The notes: generated from the sequence alone by a model not told the origin. Shown: positions 25,901 to 34,142, numbered from the stretch's first letter. The stretch is DNA of 40,300 nucleotides from Pseudomonadota bacterium (GCA_018240325.1 JAFEFZ010000021.1:1-40300), one strand, 5' to 3'. Translations and numbers: made by a program.

Positions 25901-26212
25901 GCGGCTGCCGCCCGGATCGCCGGGTCGGGGCGGCTCCGCGCCAAACAGCGGCGGATGGCGCAGCCGTCCGTCGTCCGCCTCCTTGACGCCGGCCTTGCGC
26001 GCCGCATCGCGCGCTTTGGCGATCGCTTCGAAGGGATCCTGCCAGAGCCTGGCATCGACATCCTGTGCCGGCTCATCCCACTGCATCGGCAGCGGCGCCG
26101 GCACCGGCCGGCTGCTGTCCAGCGGCGCGCGCGCAACGAAGAACACGCCCAGCGCCAGCAACGCGACGGCGATCAGCCCGCCGGCGCCGGAGGACTTGTC
26201 GTCCTTGTCCAT
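22940..26212 (-). CDS. Large membrane protein with extracytoplasmic receptor-like region, unknown function
   Basis: This is a 1090-residue product not assigned to a named family. One N-terminal TM helix (about 11-27) is followed by about 625 residues predicted outside the cytoplasm. These alternate alpha and beta in a way reminiscent of periplasmic-binding-like folds: RRIRYAVLAGLGARGFIP (126-143), VMVLWLDS (190-197), RAIGVLGNDVYDKLLVLQAL (470-489) and AIFFTTDLDARLLHN (496-510). The C-terminal third has about seven TM helices, at about 657-674, 698-720, 746-767, 851-868, 890-914, 958-978 and 988-1008. These carry Arg-rich loops and no recognised kinase, cyclase or protease domain. It is upstream of the 788-residue gene on the same strand (235-nt gap). 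A sensor or channel role is possible but unproven. Confidence 0.7.
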   Translation of the reverse strand: MDKDDKSSGAGGLIAVALLALGVFFVARAPLDSSRPVPAPLPMQWDEPAQDVDARLWQDPFEAIAKARDAARKAGVKEADDGRLRHPPLFGAEPPRPGDPGGSREAIVLAVMVPGGPYSEQSESRRRIRYAVLAGLGARGFIPSDGEHIGWFYAAPPQGEAQASDLVAFEAFKSAGGPRGQDGGRGGTRVMVLWLDSAAYAQQPLARLALLASSVTPSDSQDAAPAMRWRVLGPSSSDGLRAIVEEADRAGASSGLAELLKRHDLKFYSGAATAPDAALLAGTKAGAADSVSSYLQRHGVTLLRTIGTDDRLAMTLVHELELRGLRARPTRGLAARCPQQDGTTAAQASPEHLPSSVAIVSEWDTLYGRSLRRQFRYDPAADRPGFCVTRWTYLRGLDGRLPGSDPKADADPAAKKGPSPDLSERVGRQSAFTERAEGQSQYDYLRRLAARIRDEDARQRRMFGREYGIRAIGVLGNDVYDKLLVLQALQNEMPHAIFFTTDLDARLLHNRELPWSRNLIVASNFGLRLAEPLQRGFAPFRDSYQPSAFFSTLLALADAASADRPARACAPDAAACASMPARWTQAQLNGWFESPRLFEVSRSGVFDFSDSTRARPPAAAAAEPAPSRCSAWRIEECASIHPPGSPLAPDASRSARFLVALVVVSVLWVPALAVGRGLRRRLRRWLAPTDAASRRLRIGALVALGLVLVVVLPALLGWAWPTLAEAISRNGKPLSINEGISPWPSYAIRLLTLVLCLYLIAGAWLALRTNLDRIALDFRLGTARREVRAALAQDEQERSRPARLAAMFAVRFFRQHPRRPGAADPVSNSTIAFWKHYLVLDRPAARLLRTSACVAVMAAIGALIYLAMGEAPVAPQRGELTRTMQAWSNLPVALVVQFLIFFVADATLLCVLFARALRLRNLSWPARTQQLFAQRTGLPAEHLDDWIDLQFIAKRTRCVGALIYLPFIALSMMLAAGSAFFDDWYSPPSMVVLAVISFGIVLACAMALRSAAESARRQVLGRIGEAVLRARGAENGKLAGQLEAMRDQVQRLAVGAFAPYTRQPLLKAVLMPILTVGGSTLLDWLSLANL

Positions 26213-26465
26213 GCCCGCCTCCGATGCGACTGCCGCGCCATCGGCCCGCGGGCCGACAGCGGCGCCCCATCATGCGCGCCCGGTCATCGCCCCGTCATCC
26301 CTAAAACGTCGAGGCCCTCCCCCATGTTCGTGCATCGATGGCGGCGCGCGCGATCGCAGCAGCGACGCCAGCTTCGGCCGGGTCGAGGCGCACGGCCGCA
26401 CGCACGGCGGCGCCGGTTCGATCCCCGGCACCGCGGCGAGTCCGACAGGAAAGCCTCTCGGCCTG

Positions 26466-27143
26466 TCAGACCTGCGCCGCGAACTGCTCGGCGGCAAAGG
26501 CATCCTCGCGTTCGACCACCGCGTCGAGGAAGGGCTGGGCGCCGCGCATCGCCTGGAAGGTGTCGAAGCCGCGTTCGAGGAAGCGCTGCAGTTCGGTCAT
26601 CCCCGCCAGCCGCGCCGGGCCGCGCATCAGGTGCAGCGCGCGGCGCAGCAGCGGGCTGCGGGTGTAGCCGTCGAGCGCGTCGCCGACCGCGCGCATCAGC
26701 CGGACCTGGCGCGCGCGGTCGGCCGGCCGGCCCACCGCCTGCCACGCGGCGGCGTAGCGGCGCGCATCGATCTCGCCCGGCGGCAGCGCGCGGCCCATTG
26801 CGGTGTCGAGCGTCTCCGACAGCGAGTGCAGTTCGCCCAGCGTGCGCACCGTGTGCACCACCTCCTGCGGGAACAGCCGCACCAGCGCCGGCACGATCCG
26901 GGCGAACTGCGCATCGCGGCGGCTGAAGTCGCCGGGGCCATACAAGTCTTCCAGGAAGAAGCGTGCGGCCGCACCGTAGCGCGGCGACGCCAGCAGGTCG
27001 GCGTAGGTGCGCTGGAAGCGCGCGTGCTGCCAGCGCTTGACCGCGCGCACCCGCGCCGACAGATCGAGGTCGAGCGCGCGGGCCGCGCGCTCGGCGCTGA
27101 CGATGTGCAGGTGTTCGAGGATCGCCTGGGCTTGCGGATGCAT
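26466..27143 (-). CDS. Conserved hypothetical protein (FFLEDLYGPGDFSRRD type)
   Basis: This is a 225-residue, mostly helical soluble protein with no signal peptide. The most distinctive segment is YADLLASPRYGAAARFFLEDLYG, followed by GDFSRRDAQFARIVPALVRLFP, then a heptad-like Leu/Val helix and a basic region. I believe this pattern occurs as an unnamed conserved protein in other betaproteobacteria but cannot verify it here. The ATG at 27143 was chosen because upstream in-frame sequence reads as the antisense of the neighbouring hydrolase. The 253-bp gap between its stop and the 1090-residue gene start holds nothing recognised beyond a shared octamer. No catalytic motif was seen. Confidence 0.75.
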   Translation of the reverse strand: MHPQAQAILEHLHIVSAERAARALDLDLSARVRAVKRWQHARFQRTYADLLASPRYGAAARFFLEDLYGPGDFSRRDAQFARIVPALVRLFPQEVVHTVRTLGELHSLSETLDTAMGRALPPGEIDARRYAAAWQAVGRPADRARQVRLMRAVGDALDGYTRSPLLRRALHLMRGPARLAGMTELQRFLERGFDTFQAMRGAQPFLDAVVEREDAFAAEQFAAQV

Positions 27144-27248
27144 GGCGCCTAGCGTACCAACGCCGCCGCCGGCGCCGCCGCGGCGGCTGCGGCTTCGAGT
27201 AGAGCACCGCCTCCAGGCACGTTGCGGCGGCCGCACCACAATCGCCGC

Positions 27249-28151
27249 ATGAAGCTGGCGCGGCTGTGGCGCTTGTTCCTGCTGCTGCAGGCCGGCGTTG
27301 CCTTCGGCTGGTGGTGGCTGTGGGCGCAGGTCGGCCTCGTCGCGGTCGCCGTCGGCGGCGCGCTGCTGCTGCTGCTGGGGCTGCACGCGCTGCTGATGGC
27401 CCTGCAGTTCATGCTGCTGCGCCGCGCCAACCGCGGCGATCCGGCGCCGGTGCCCACCGCTTTCGAGTTGCTGCGTGCCTGGGCCGGCGAGACGGTGGGC
27501 GCGCTGGCGGTGTTCGGCTGGCGCCAGCCCTGGCGCTGGCGGCTGCATCCGGACAGCGCCGCGTCGGGCGCGCCCGGGCAGCGCGGCGTGGTGCTGGTGC
27601 ACGGCTTCGTGTGCAACCGCGGGCTGTGGCACCCGTGGCGGCCGCGGCTGCGGGCCGCGGGCGTGCCGGTGGTCGCGCTCAACCTCGAGCCCGTGTTCGG
27701 CAGCATCGACGCCTACGTGCCGGCCATCGACGCCGCCGTGCAGCAGCTGACGCGCGCCACCGGGCTTGCGCCGCTGCTGGTGGGCCACAGCATGGGCGGC
27801 CTGGCGATCCGCGCGTGGCTGCGCGCGCACGACGGCGACGCGCGCATCCACGGCGTGGTCACGATCGGCTCACCGCACCACGGCACCTGGCTCGGCCGCC
27901 TGGCGCTCGCGGCCAACGCGCGCCAGATGCGCCTTGGCAGCGCCTGGTTGCGCACCTTGGCCGCAGCCGAAACGCCGGCGCGGCGCGCGCGCTTCACCTG
28001 CTTCTACAGCCACTGCGACAACATCGTCTTCCCGTGCTCGACGGCGACGCTGCCCGATGCCGACAACCGCCACCTGCGCGCCCGGGCGCACGTGCACCTG
28101 CTGCAGCACCCGGCGGTGCTGGCCGAGGTGCTGCGGCGCTTGCGCGCTTGA
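27249..28151 (+). CDS. Membrane-anchored alpha/beta hydrolase (lipase-like)
   Basis: This is a 300-residue protein with two N-terminal hydrophobic helices (about 8-28 and 30-56) followed by an alpha/beta-hydrolase domain. The oxyanion-hole region is VVLVHGFVCNRGLW (114-127). The nucleophile elbow is LLVGHSMGGLAIRAW with Ser181. ITIGSPHHGT-like sequence (VTIGSPHHGTW, 204-214) is typical of triacylglycerol lipases. Asp257 (SHCDNIVFP) and His281 or His283 complete a plausible triad. The ATG at 27249 is preferred over 27222, whose first residues are basic and non-hydrophobic. It is divergent from the FFLEDLYG gene (105-nt gap) and convergent with mscS (3-nt gap). The substrate is probably a lipid or ester; this is not established. 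Confidence 0.87.
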   Translation: MKLARLWRLFLLLQAGVAFGWWWLWAQVGLVAVAVGGALLLLLGLHALLMALQFMLLRRANRGDPAPVPTAFELLRAWAGETVGALAVFGWRQPWRWRLHPDSAASGAPGQRGVVLVHGFVCNRGLWHPWRPRLRAAGVPVVALNLEPVFGSIDAYVPAIDAAVQQLTRATGLAPLLVGHSMGGLAIRAWLRAHDGDARIHGVVTIGSPHHGTWLGRLALAANARQMRLGSAWLRTLAAAETPARRARFTCFYSHCDNIVFPCSTATLPDADNRHLRARAHVHLLQHPAVLAEVLRRLRA

Positions 28152-28154
28152 CGA

Positions 28155-28973
28155 TCAGGCGCCGGCCTGGATCAGGCGGTTGATCTGTGCCGGCGTCGGC
28201 GCCGGCCAGCCGGCTTCCCTGGCCGTGCGCAGGATCGCCTCGTTGGTGTCGAAGTACACCTGCCAGTAGTGGTCGGTGTGGCAATACGGCCGCACCGCGA
28301 TCACCGGGCCGACGAGGTTGATGTCGAGCACGCTGACCTCCACCCCCGGCTCCTTGGCGACGTTGGGGATCGCCTCGACCGCGGCCTTGAAGCGCTTGAT
28401 CGCATCGGCCGTGTCGACGCCGCCGGCCAGCTGCGCGGTGCGCTCGACGCGGCGCGTCGGGTTGGCCGAGAAGTTCTGGATGTTGTCGGCGAAGATCTTG
28501 CCGTTGCCGATCAGCGTGACGACGTTGTCGGGCGTGACAATGGTCGTGGCGAACAGGCCCAGCTCCTTGACGGTGCCGACCATGCCGCCGGCGCTGATGA
28601 AGTCGCCCACCTTGAAGGGGCGCAGCACGAGCATGAAGGCGCCGGCCGCGAAGTTGCCGAGCATGCCGCTCCAGGCCGCGCCGATCGCCACGCCGGCACC
28701 GGCCAGCAGCGCGGCGAAGCTCGTCGTCTGGATGCCGAAGTAGCCGAGGATGCCCAGGACCAGCGCGACGTTCAGCATCACCGCGACGATCGACCCGAGG
28801 TACTTGGTCAGCGTCGGGTCGACGTGGTTGCGGCTCATCGCCCGCTCCATCACCTTGACCACCAGCCCGATCAGCCAGCGGCCGACGACCCAGAAGGCGA
28901 TGGCGGCCAGCACCTTGACCGCCAGCTCGCTGGCGGTGGTGCTGAGGAAGGTCTGGATGTTCTGGATGTCCAT
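28155..28973 (-). CDS. mscS: Small-conductance mechanosensitive channel (MscS family)
   Basis: This is a 272-residue inner-membrane channel that opens under membrane tension during hypo-osmotic shock. Three TM helices are visible. The pore-lining TM3 has the Gly/Ala pattern AALLAGAGVAIGAAWSGMLG (88-107). The beta-domain entry LRPFKVGDFISAGGMVGTVKELGLF follows, a hallmark of the family. The C-terminal alpha/beta domain includes VDTADAIKRFKAAVEAIPNV and EVSVLDINLVGPVIAVRPY. The length is close to E. coli MscS (286). GGAGGA lies 9 nt before the ATG. The 180-bp gap upstream (28974-29153) shows no recognised element. Confidence 0.95.
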   Translation of the reverse strand: MDIQNIQTFLSTTASELAVKVLAAIAFWVVGRWLIGLVVKVMERAMSRNHVDPTLTKYLGSIVAVMLNVALVLGILGYFGIQTTSFAALLAGAGVAIGAAWSGMLGNFAAGAFMLVLRPFKVGDFISAGGMVGTVKELGLFATTIVTPDNVVTLIGNGKIFADNIQNFSANPTRRVERTAQLAGGVDTADAIKRFKAAVEAIPNVAKEPGVEVSVLDINLVGPVIAVRPYCHTDHYWQVYFDTNEAILRTAREAGWPAPTPAQINRLIQAGA

Positions 28974-29153
28974 GTGCGGGGTTCCTCCGGGATCGTTCTA
29001 AGCAGAGGCAGCCGCCGTCCGGGGCTGCGGGCGGCGCATTATCCGCGCGCCGATCGCCGGCACTGCGGGCGGCGTGCGGCCGCCGGCCAGTACGCCCCGT
29101 CGTGCTCGAAGCGGCCGGCCGGCACCGCGGCGGCGCCGCTTCGCAGCCCGCCC

Positions 29154-29996
29154 TCAGCCGTCCAGATCGCGCAGCAGGCTGCGGGTGGGCGTCTCGCCCA
29201 GGTTCAGCAGCGCGCCGATGTCGCGCACGTCGTCGTCCAGCGCCGGGTCGTCCCAGCCGCGCGCACTGTGGCGCGCCAGGCGCACCGCGAGCAGCACGTT
29301 GCGCACCTGCGCGCTGTCGGCATGGCGTTCGTCGCTGATCCGCACCAGCAGATCGGGCAGCCGCCAGGCGCGCATCAGCGCGTGCTGCAGGTCGGCCAGC
29401 TCGATGTGCAGCAGCTCGCGCTGCACCGCGGCCGAGCGCCGCGCCGGTTCGCGCTGCTGCGCCTGCGCGATGCGCAGCGCCAGCGCCGGCGCGTGCAGCC
29501 ACAGCAGCATCTCGGCGAAGCCGTGCAGCAGCGCGGCGGCGTGGATCACCGGCGCGTCGTGGTCCATGCGGTGCACCGCGAAGCCGAGCGCGAAGGTCGC
29601 GGCGCGGCGCGAGCGGCGCAGCACCCGCTGCAGCCCCTGCTGCGCATCGGCGCGGCCCGCCAGGTGGTCGGCCACCGTGGGCTGCGGGCCGAAGGCGCGG
29701 AAGAAGGGCCCGATGCCCAGCAGCACCAGCGCGGCCGTCACCGTCTCGGGGTCGCCGCTGGCGCGCGCCGAGCGTGCGCCGGCCGCGTGCGCCAGCAGCT
29801 TCAACGTCATCAGCGGATCGGCGCCGATGCCTTCGGCCAGGCGGTGGGCATCGACGCTGTCCTCCTGCGCGCGCATCCGCTCGAGGCAAGCGGCGGTCTC
29901 GGCCAGCACCGGGATCGGCGCGTGCAGGAAGTGCGCGGCCCACGCGCCCAGGTCGGGCAGCGCGGATTCGATCGGGCGCGGCGGCACGCTGCACAT
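29154..29996 (-). CDS. HDOD-domain signalling protein
   Basis: This is a 280-residue protein that reads as an HDOD domain, a degenerate HD-type domain found in signalling proteins of betaproteobacteria. Features are the opening IPVLAETAACLERMRAQ, the helix DAHRLAEGIGADPLMTLKLLAHA, then TVTAALVLLGIGPFFRAF. The central segment MDHDAPVIHAAALLHGFAEMLLWLHAP resembles the HD pair but lacks most metal-binding histidines. This is typical of HDOD members, which act in regulation without hydrolysis. The C-terminus has ELLHIELADLQHALMRAWRLPDLL. It is a single gene with a long upstream gap containing an inverted repeat. The target process is unknown. Confidence 0.85.
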   Translation of the reverse strand: MCSVPPRPIESALPDLGAWAAHFLHAPIPVLAETAACLERMRAQEDSVDAHRLAEGIGADPLMTLKLLAHAAGARSARASGDPETVTAALVLLGIGPFFRAFGPQPTVADHLAGRADAQQGLQRVLRRSRRAATFALGFAVHRMDHDAPVIHAAALLHGFAEMLLWLHAPALALRIAQAQQREPARRSAAVQRELLHIELADLQHALMRAWRLPDLLVRISDERHADSAQVRNVLLAVRLARHSARGWDDPALDDDVRDIGALLNLGETPTRSLLRDLDG

Positions 29997-30121
29997 GGCG
30001 CAAGACCCTCGGCTGCGGTTCGACCGATATCGGCCTGCCGGCGTGCGGCTTGAGCGGGCGCGGGCCGGCGCGCTGCGCCGGGCCTGCGAAGAAGCCGATC
30101 CCTTCGCTGCCCGCTGGCGGC

Positions 30122-30252
30122 CCTGTCCTACCTCTCGGAACGTCTGATGTTCTTCGTTGCGTTTCGGGGCCGTTGAGGCAAAGCCGCCGAGGGGGTAGCC
30201 GGCTGCGTTCAGCCAAATTCTTATTCACTCCGTTGGCCACCCCGCCGTCGGC
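30122..30252 (+). repeat. Left arm of 131-bp inverted repeat
   Basis: It aligns without gaps to the reverse complement of 30341-30471 with ten mismatches in 131 positions (about 92% identity). Similarity continues outward more weakly to about 30109. It contains the module GGCAAAGCCGCCGAGGGGGT and a moderately AT-rich core (AAATTCTTATTCACTCC) that stands out against the GC-rich flanks. Confidence 0.92.
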
Positions 30253-30335
30253 CCGGGTGGCGGTGCGCCAAGACCGCTGTTCGCGCGCTGCTCGACGCAG
30301 TGGGGGTTTGCTGAAGAAGCGCGCCGGCGGTGCCG

Positions 30336-30361
30336 GCAAAGCCGACGAGGGGGTGGCCGGC
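30336..30361 (+). repeat. Direct copy of the repeat module GGCAAAGCCGnCGAGGGGGT
   Basis: This third copy of the module GGCAAAGCCG(A/C)CGAGGGGGT followed by GGCCGGC starts at 30336. It overlaps the inner end of the right arm. It is in the same orientation as the copy in the left arm (from 30177) and opposite to the copy in the right arm (30390-30416). The element is therefore a composite of smaller repeated units. Confidence 0.75.
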
Positions 30362-30471
30362 GGAGTGAATAAGAATTTGGCTGAACGCAGCCGGCCACCC
30401 CCTCGGCGGCTTTGCCTCAACGGCCTCGAAACGCAACGAAGAACAGAAGACGTTCCGAGGGGCAGGACAGG
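30341..30471 (-). repeat. Right arm of 131-bp inverted repeat
   Basis: This is the reverse complement of the left arm with ten substitutions and no indels. Weaker similarity extends to about 30484. The 88-bp centre (30253-30340) is not symmetrical. A transcript crossing the element from either side could fold into a very long hairpin. No transposase gene or obvious target-site duplication was found. Confidence 0.92.
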
Positions 30472-30617
30472 GCCGGCAACGGCCGCCGCGCGTTGATGTT
30501 TCGACGGGTCGCGCGCGCCGCGGGTCGAGCAACACACGATGTCGCAGCCGATTCAATGACGACGATGCACCGCCTCTTCCCGCCGACGGCCACGGCGCCA
30601 AACACTGCCGCCTGAAC

Positions 30618-32267
30618 ATGCACACGCCGCTCGAAGTCCTGTCGCTGTACCCGCCGCACGACGGCACGCTTGGCTCCTGGCTGGCGGCGCGCGTGGCGAT
30701 TGCGCCGGATCGCCCTTGCCTGGAGTTTGGTGAGCATGTGCTCACCTACGCGCAAGTCGTGTCTGCGTCACAGCACGCGGCGGCGCTCTATGCCGGCTTG
30801 GGGGTGCGCGCCGGCGACCGCATCGGCGTGATGGCGCACAACCATCCGTCCACCGTGCTGACGCTGCTGGCGCTGGCGCGGCTGGGCGCGGTGCTGGTGC
30901 CGGTGAACCCGGACTACCGCGCGGCCGAGGCGGCGTACGTGTTCGGGCACGCCGGGGTCAGCGGCGTGCTGTGCGCGCCCGAGGCGCTGGCCACGGTGCG
31001 CGAGGCCGTGGCGCAGATCGCCCCCGCGCCCTGGCTGCTGCTGAATGCGCCCGATGCGGCCGAGCCGGCGCTGCCGGTCTTCGATGCGCTGCTGGCCGCC
31101 GCCGGCACGGCGCCGCCACCCGCGCCCACCGACGCCCAGGCGCCCTGCGTGTTCATCTACACCTCGGGCACCACCGGCTTCCCCAAGGGCGTGATGCACG
31201 GCCAGCGCACGCTGATCGGCGCCGGCGAAGGCTTCGTGCAGCGCATGCACCTGCAGCCCGAAGACCGGCTGCTGTGCATCCTGCCGATGTTCCACATCAA
31301 CGCGCTGTTCTATTCGCTGGCCGGCGCGTTGGCCGCCGGGGCGACGCTGATCCTGCTGCCGCGCTTTTCGGCCGGCCGCTTCTGGCACGAGGCGGCGCGC
31401 ACGCGCGCGACCGAGGTCAACACCATTGCCGCCGTGACCAACATCCTGCTGCGCCGGCCGCGCAGCGAGTTCGTGCCCGGCCACGCGCTGCGCAAGGTCT
31501 ACGGCGCGCCGCTGACGGCCGAGTGCTGCCGGGTGTTCCAGCGCGAGTTCGGCGTGCCCACGCTGATCGAGGGCTACGGCATGAGCGAGATTCCCGGCGT
31601 GCTGAGCAACCCCTTCGAGGGCCCGCAGAAGATCGGCAGTATGGGCCGGCCGAGCGCGCACCCCGACCCGGCCGTGCCGCCGCCCGAATTGCGCATCGTC
31701 GACGAGGCCGGGCGCGACCTGCCCGACGGCCAGGCCGGCGAGCTGTGGGTGAAGACGCCGCTGGTGATGCAGGGCTACTACCGCGACCCGGCGCAGACCG
31801 CCGCCGCCTTCGCCGCAGACGGCTGGTTCAAGACCGGCGACCTGGTGCACCGCGACGCCGACGGCTTCTACTGGTTCGTCGCGCGCGCCCGCGACATCAT
31901 CCGCAAGCGCGGCGAAAACATCGCCGGCGCCGAACTCGACCGCGTGATCGAAGCCCACCCCGACGTGCTGCAGGCGGCGGCGATCCCGGTGCCCGATGCG
32001 CTCGGCGAGGACGAGATCCTGGCCGCGGTGCTGCCCAGGCCCGGCGCCGCGCCCGATGCGGCCGCCATCGCGGCCTGGTGCCGCGAGCGGCTGGCGCCGA
32101 TCAAGGTGCCGCGCTACGTGGTGTTCGTCGAGCACCTGCCGCTGACACCCACGCACCGTGTGGCCAAGTTCAAGCTGCGCGAGCAGGCCGAGGCGCTGCG
32201 CGCGCAGGCCAAGGATCTGGCCGCGGACCGGGCAGCGGACAAGGCAGCCGACGACAGCGGAAAATAA
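30618..32267 (+). CDS. AMP-dependent acyl-CoA ligase (CaiC/long-chain ligase-like)
   Basis: This is a 549-residue ANL-superfamily enzyme expected to activate a carboxylic acid as acyl-AMP and transfer it to CoA. Motifs are the phosphate loop YTSGTTGFPKG (181-191), LPMFHINALFYS, the adenine-binding GYGMSE, GWFKTGDLVHRDADGFYWFVAR, and RDIIRKRGENIAGAELD at the hinge. Near the C-terminus the usual TPTGKVLK reads TPTHRVAK, putting Arg514 where the catalytic lysine normally lies, with Lys517 three residues later. The final about 20 residues are an Ala/Asp/Lys tail. It lies 45 nt upstream of ubiA and could be co-transcribed with it. The acid substrate cannot be predicted. Confidence 0.9.
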   Translation: MHTPLEVLSLYPPHDGTLGSWLAARVAIAPDRPCLEFGEHVLTYAQVVSASQHAAALYAGLGVRAGDRIGVMAHNHPSTVLTLLALARLGAVLVPVNPDYRAAEAAYVFGHAGVSGVLCAPEALATVREAVAQIAPAPWLLLNAPDAAEPALPVFDALLAAAGTAPPPAPTDAQAPCVFIYTSGTTGFPKGVMHGQRTLIGAGEGFVQRMHLQPEDRLLCILPMFHINALFYSLAGALAAGATLILLPRFSAGRFWHEAARTRATEVNTIAAVTNILLRRPRSEFVPGHALRKVYGAPLTAECCRVFQREFGVPTLIEGYGMSEIPGVLSNPFEGPQKIGSMGRPSAHPDPAVPPPELRIVDEAGRDLPDGQAGELWVKTPLVMQGYYRDPAQTAAAFAADGWFKTGDLVHRDADGFYWFVARARDIIRKRGENIAGAELDRVIEAHPDVLQAAAIPVPDALGEDEILAAVLPRPGAAPDAAAIAAWCRERLAPIKVPRYVVFVEHLPLTPTHRVAKFKLREQAEALRAQAKDLAADRAADKAADDSGK

Positions 32268-32312
32268 CCGCTGCCGCCATCGACCCTTCGCCCACCCACC
32301 CGCCGCCCCGCC

Positions 32313-33224
32313 ATGACTGGTCTGACTGCTCCCGCACCTTCGCGCCTGACGCTGTACCTCGACCTGATCCGCTGGAACCGCCCGGCCGGCTGGCTGCTGC
32401 TGCTGTGGCCGACGCTGGCGGCGCTGTGGATCGCCGCCGGCGGCTTTCCCGGCTGGCATCTGCTGGCGGTGTTCGTGCTCGGCACGATCCTGATGCGCAG
32501 CGCCGGCTGCTGCATCAACGACGTCGCCGACCGCGACTTCGACCGCCACGTCAAGCGCACCGCGCAGCGGCCGGTCACGCGCGGCGCGATCGGCGTGGGC
32601 GAGGCGCTGGCGCTGGGCGCGGCGCTGGCGCTGGCGGCCTTCGCGCTGGTGCTGAGCACCAACCCGCCGACGATCCTGCTGTCCTTTGCCGGGCTGGCGA
32701 TCACGCTGCTGTACCCCTACGCCAAGCGCGTGGTGTCGATGCCGCAGGCGGTGCTGGGCGTGGCCTTCAGCTTCGGCATCCCGATGGCCTTCGCCGCGGC
32801 GCTGGGCGGCGATGACTGGGCCTTGAGCGCCGTCGGTGCCGCTGTGCCTTGGCACGCATGGGCGCTGCTGGTCGTGAACCTGTTCTGGGTGCTGGCCTAC
32901 GACACCGAGTACGCGATGGTCGACCGCGACGACGATCTGCGCATCGGCATGAAGACCTCGGCGATCACGCTCGGCCGCCACGACGTGGCCGGGGTGATGG
33001 CCTTCTACGCGCTGCACCTGGCCGGCTGGGCGCTGATCGGCCGCCTGCTGGGCCTGGGGCTGGTGTTCGGGCTGGGCCTGGCCGCCGCCGCCGCGCAGGC
33101 GGCGTGGCACTACACGCTGATCCGCGGCCGCACGCGCGAAGGCTGCTTCCACGCCTTCCGGCAGAACCACTGGCTGGGCTTTGCCGTGTTTGCCGGCGTC
33201 GCGCTCGACCTGGCGTTGCGCTGA
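32313..33224 (+). CDS. ubiA: 4-hydroxybenzoate polyprenyltransferase UbiA
   Basis: This is an integral-membrane prenyltransferase that attaches the polyprenyl side chain to 4-hydroxybenzoate in ubiquinone synthesis. It has 303 residues. The first Asp-rich motif is [23 protein letters not shown] (from residue 69). The second is [25 protein letters not shown]. Both bind Mg-diphosphate in the family. [22 protein letters not shown] is the usual start of the first TM helix. Multiple further TM helices follow. It is convergent with proC (23-nt gap), an arrangement common in Burkholderiales. Ubiquinone from this pathway would feed electrons to the nitrate reductase module. Confidence 0.96.
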   Translation: MTGLTAPAPSRLTLYLDLIRWNRPAGWLLLLWPTLAALWIAAGGFPGWHLLAVFVLGTILMRSAGCCINDVADRDFDRHVKRTAQRPVTRGAIGVGEALALGAALALAAFALVLSTNPPTILLSFAGLAITLLYPYAKRVVSMPQAVLGVAFSFGIPMAFAAALGGDDWALSAVGAAVPWHAWALLVVNLFWVLAYDTEYAMVDRDDDLRIGMKTSAITLGRHDVAGVMAFYALHLAGWALIGRLLGLGLVFGLGLAAAAAQAAWHYTLIRGRTREGCFHAFRQNHWLGFAVFAGVALDLALR

Positions 33225-33247
33225 GAGGCTGAGAGGCCGCGGCCGGT

Positions 33248-34054
<807 letters not shown>

Positions 34055-34142
34055 GGCGCGCAGTGTAGCCAGCGGGCGCCGGCGGCCCCCGCGCCTGCGG
34101 GCCGCTGCTGCGCGGCCGGTGCGGCGGGCTGCGCTCCCTGCG

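Larger units (their letters stand above)
29997..30617. other. 620-bp gene-free gap containing a large inverted repeat
   Basis: This gap lies between the divergent HDOD and acyl-CoA ligase genes. It is dominated by a 131-bp inverted repeat (30122-30252 and 30341-30471) around an 88-bp centre. Open frames that cross it read as Arg/Pro-rich text identical from both arms and are judged non-coding. The stretches 29997-30108 and 30485-30617 show no recognised RNA gene or strong promoter, though they must contain the start signals for both flanking genes. Confidence 0.8.

Noticed and set aside
27994-30537. 847-codon minus-strand frame running through mscS, HDOD and the inverted repeat
   Set aside because: It overlaps three well-supported features in another frame, and its N-terminal text is just the translated repeat.
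33225-33247. GC-rich dyad between ubiA and proC as a terminator
   Set aside because: Only a 5-bp stem and no U-tract, so not supported.
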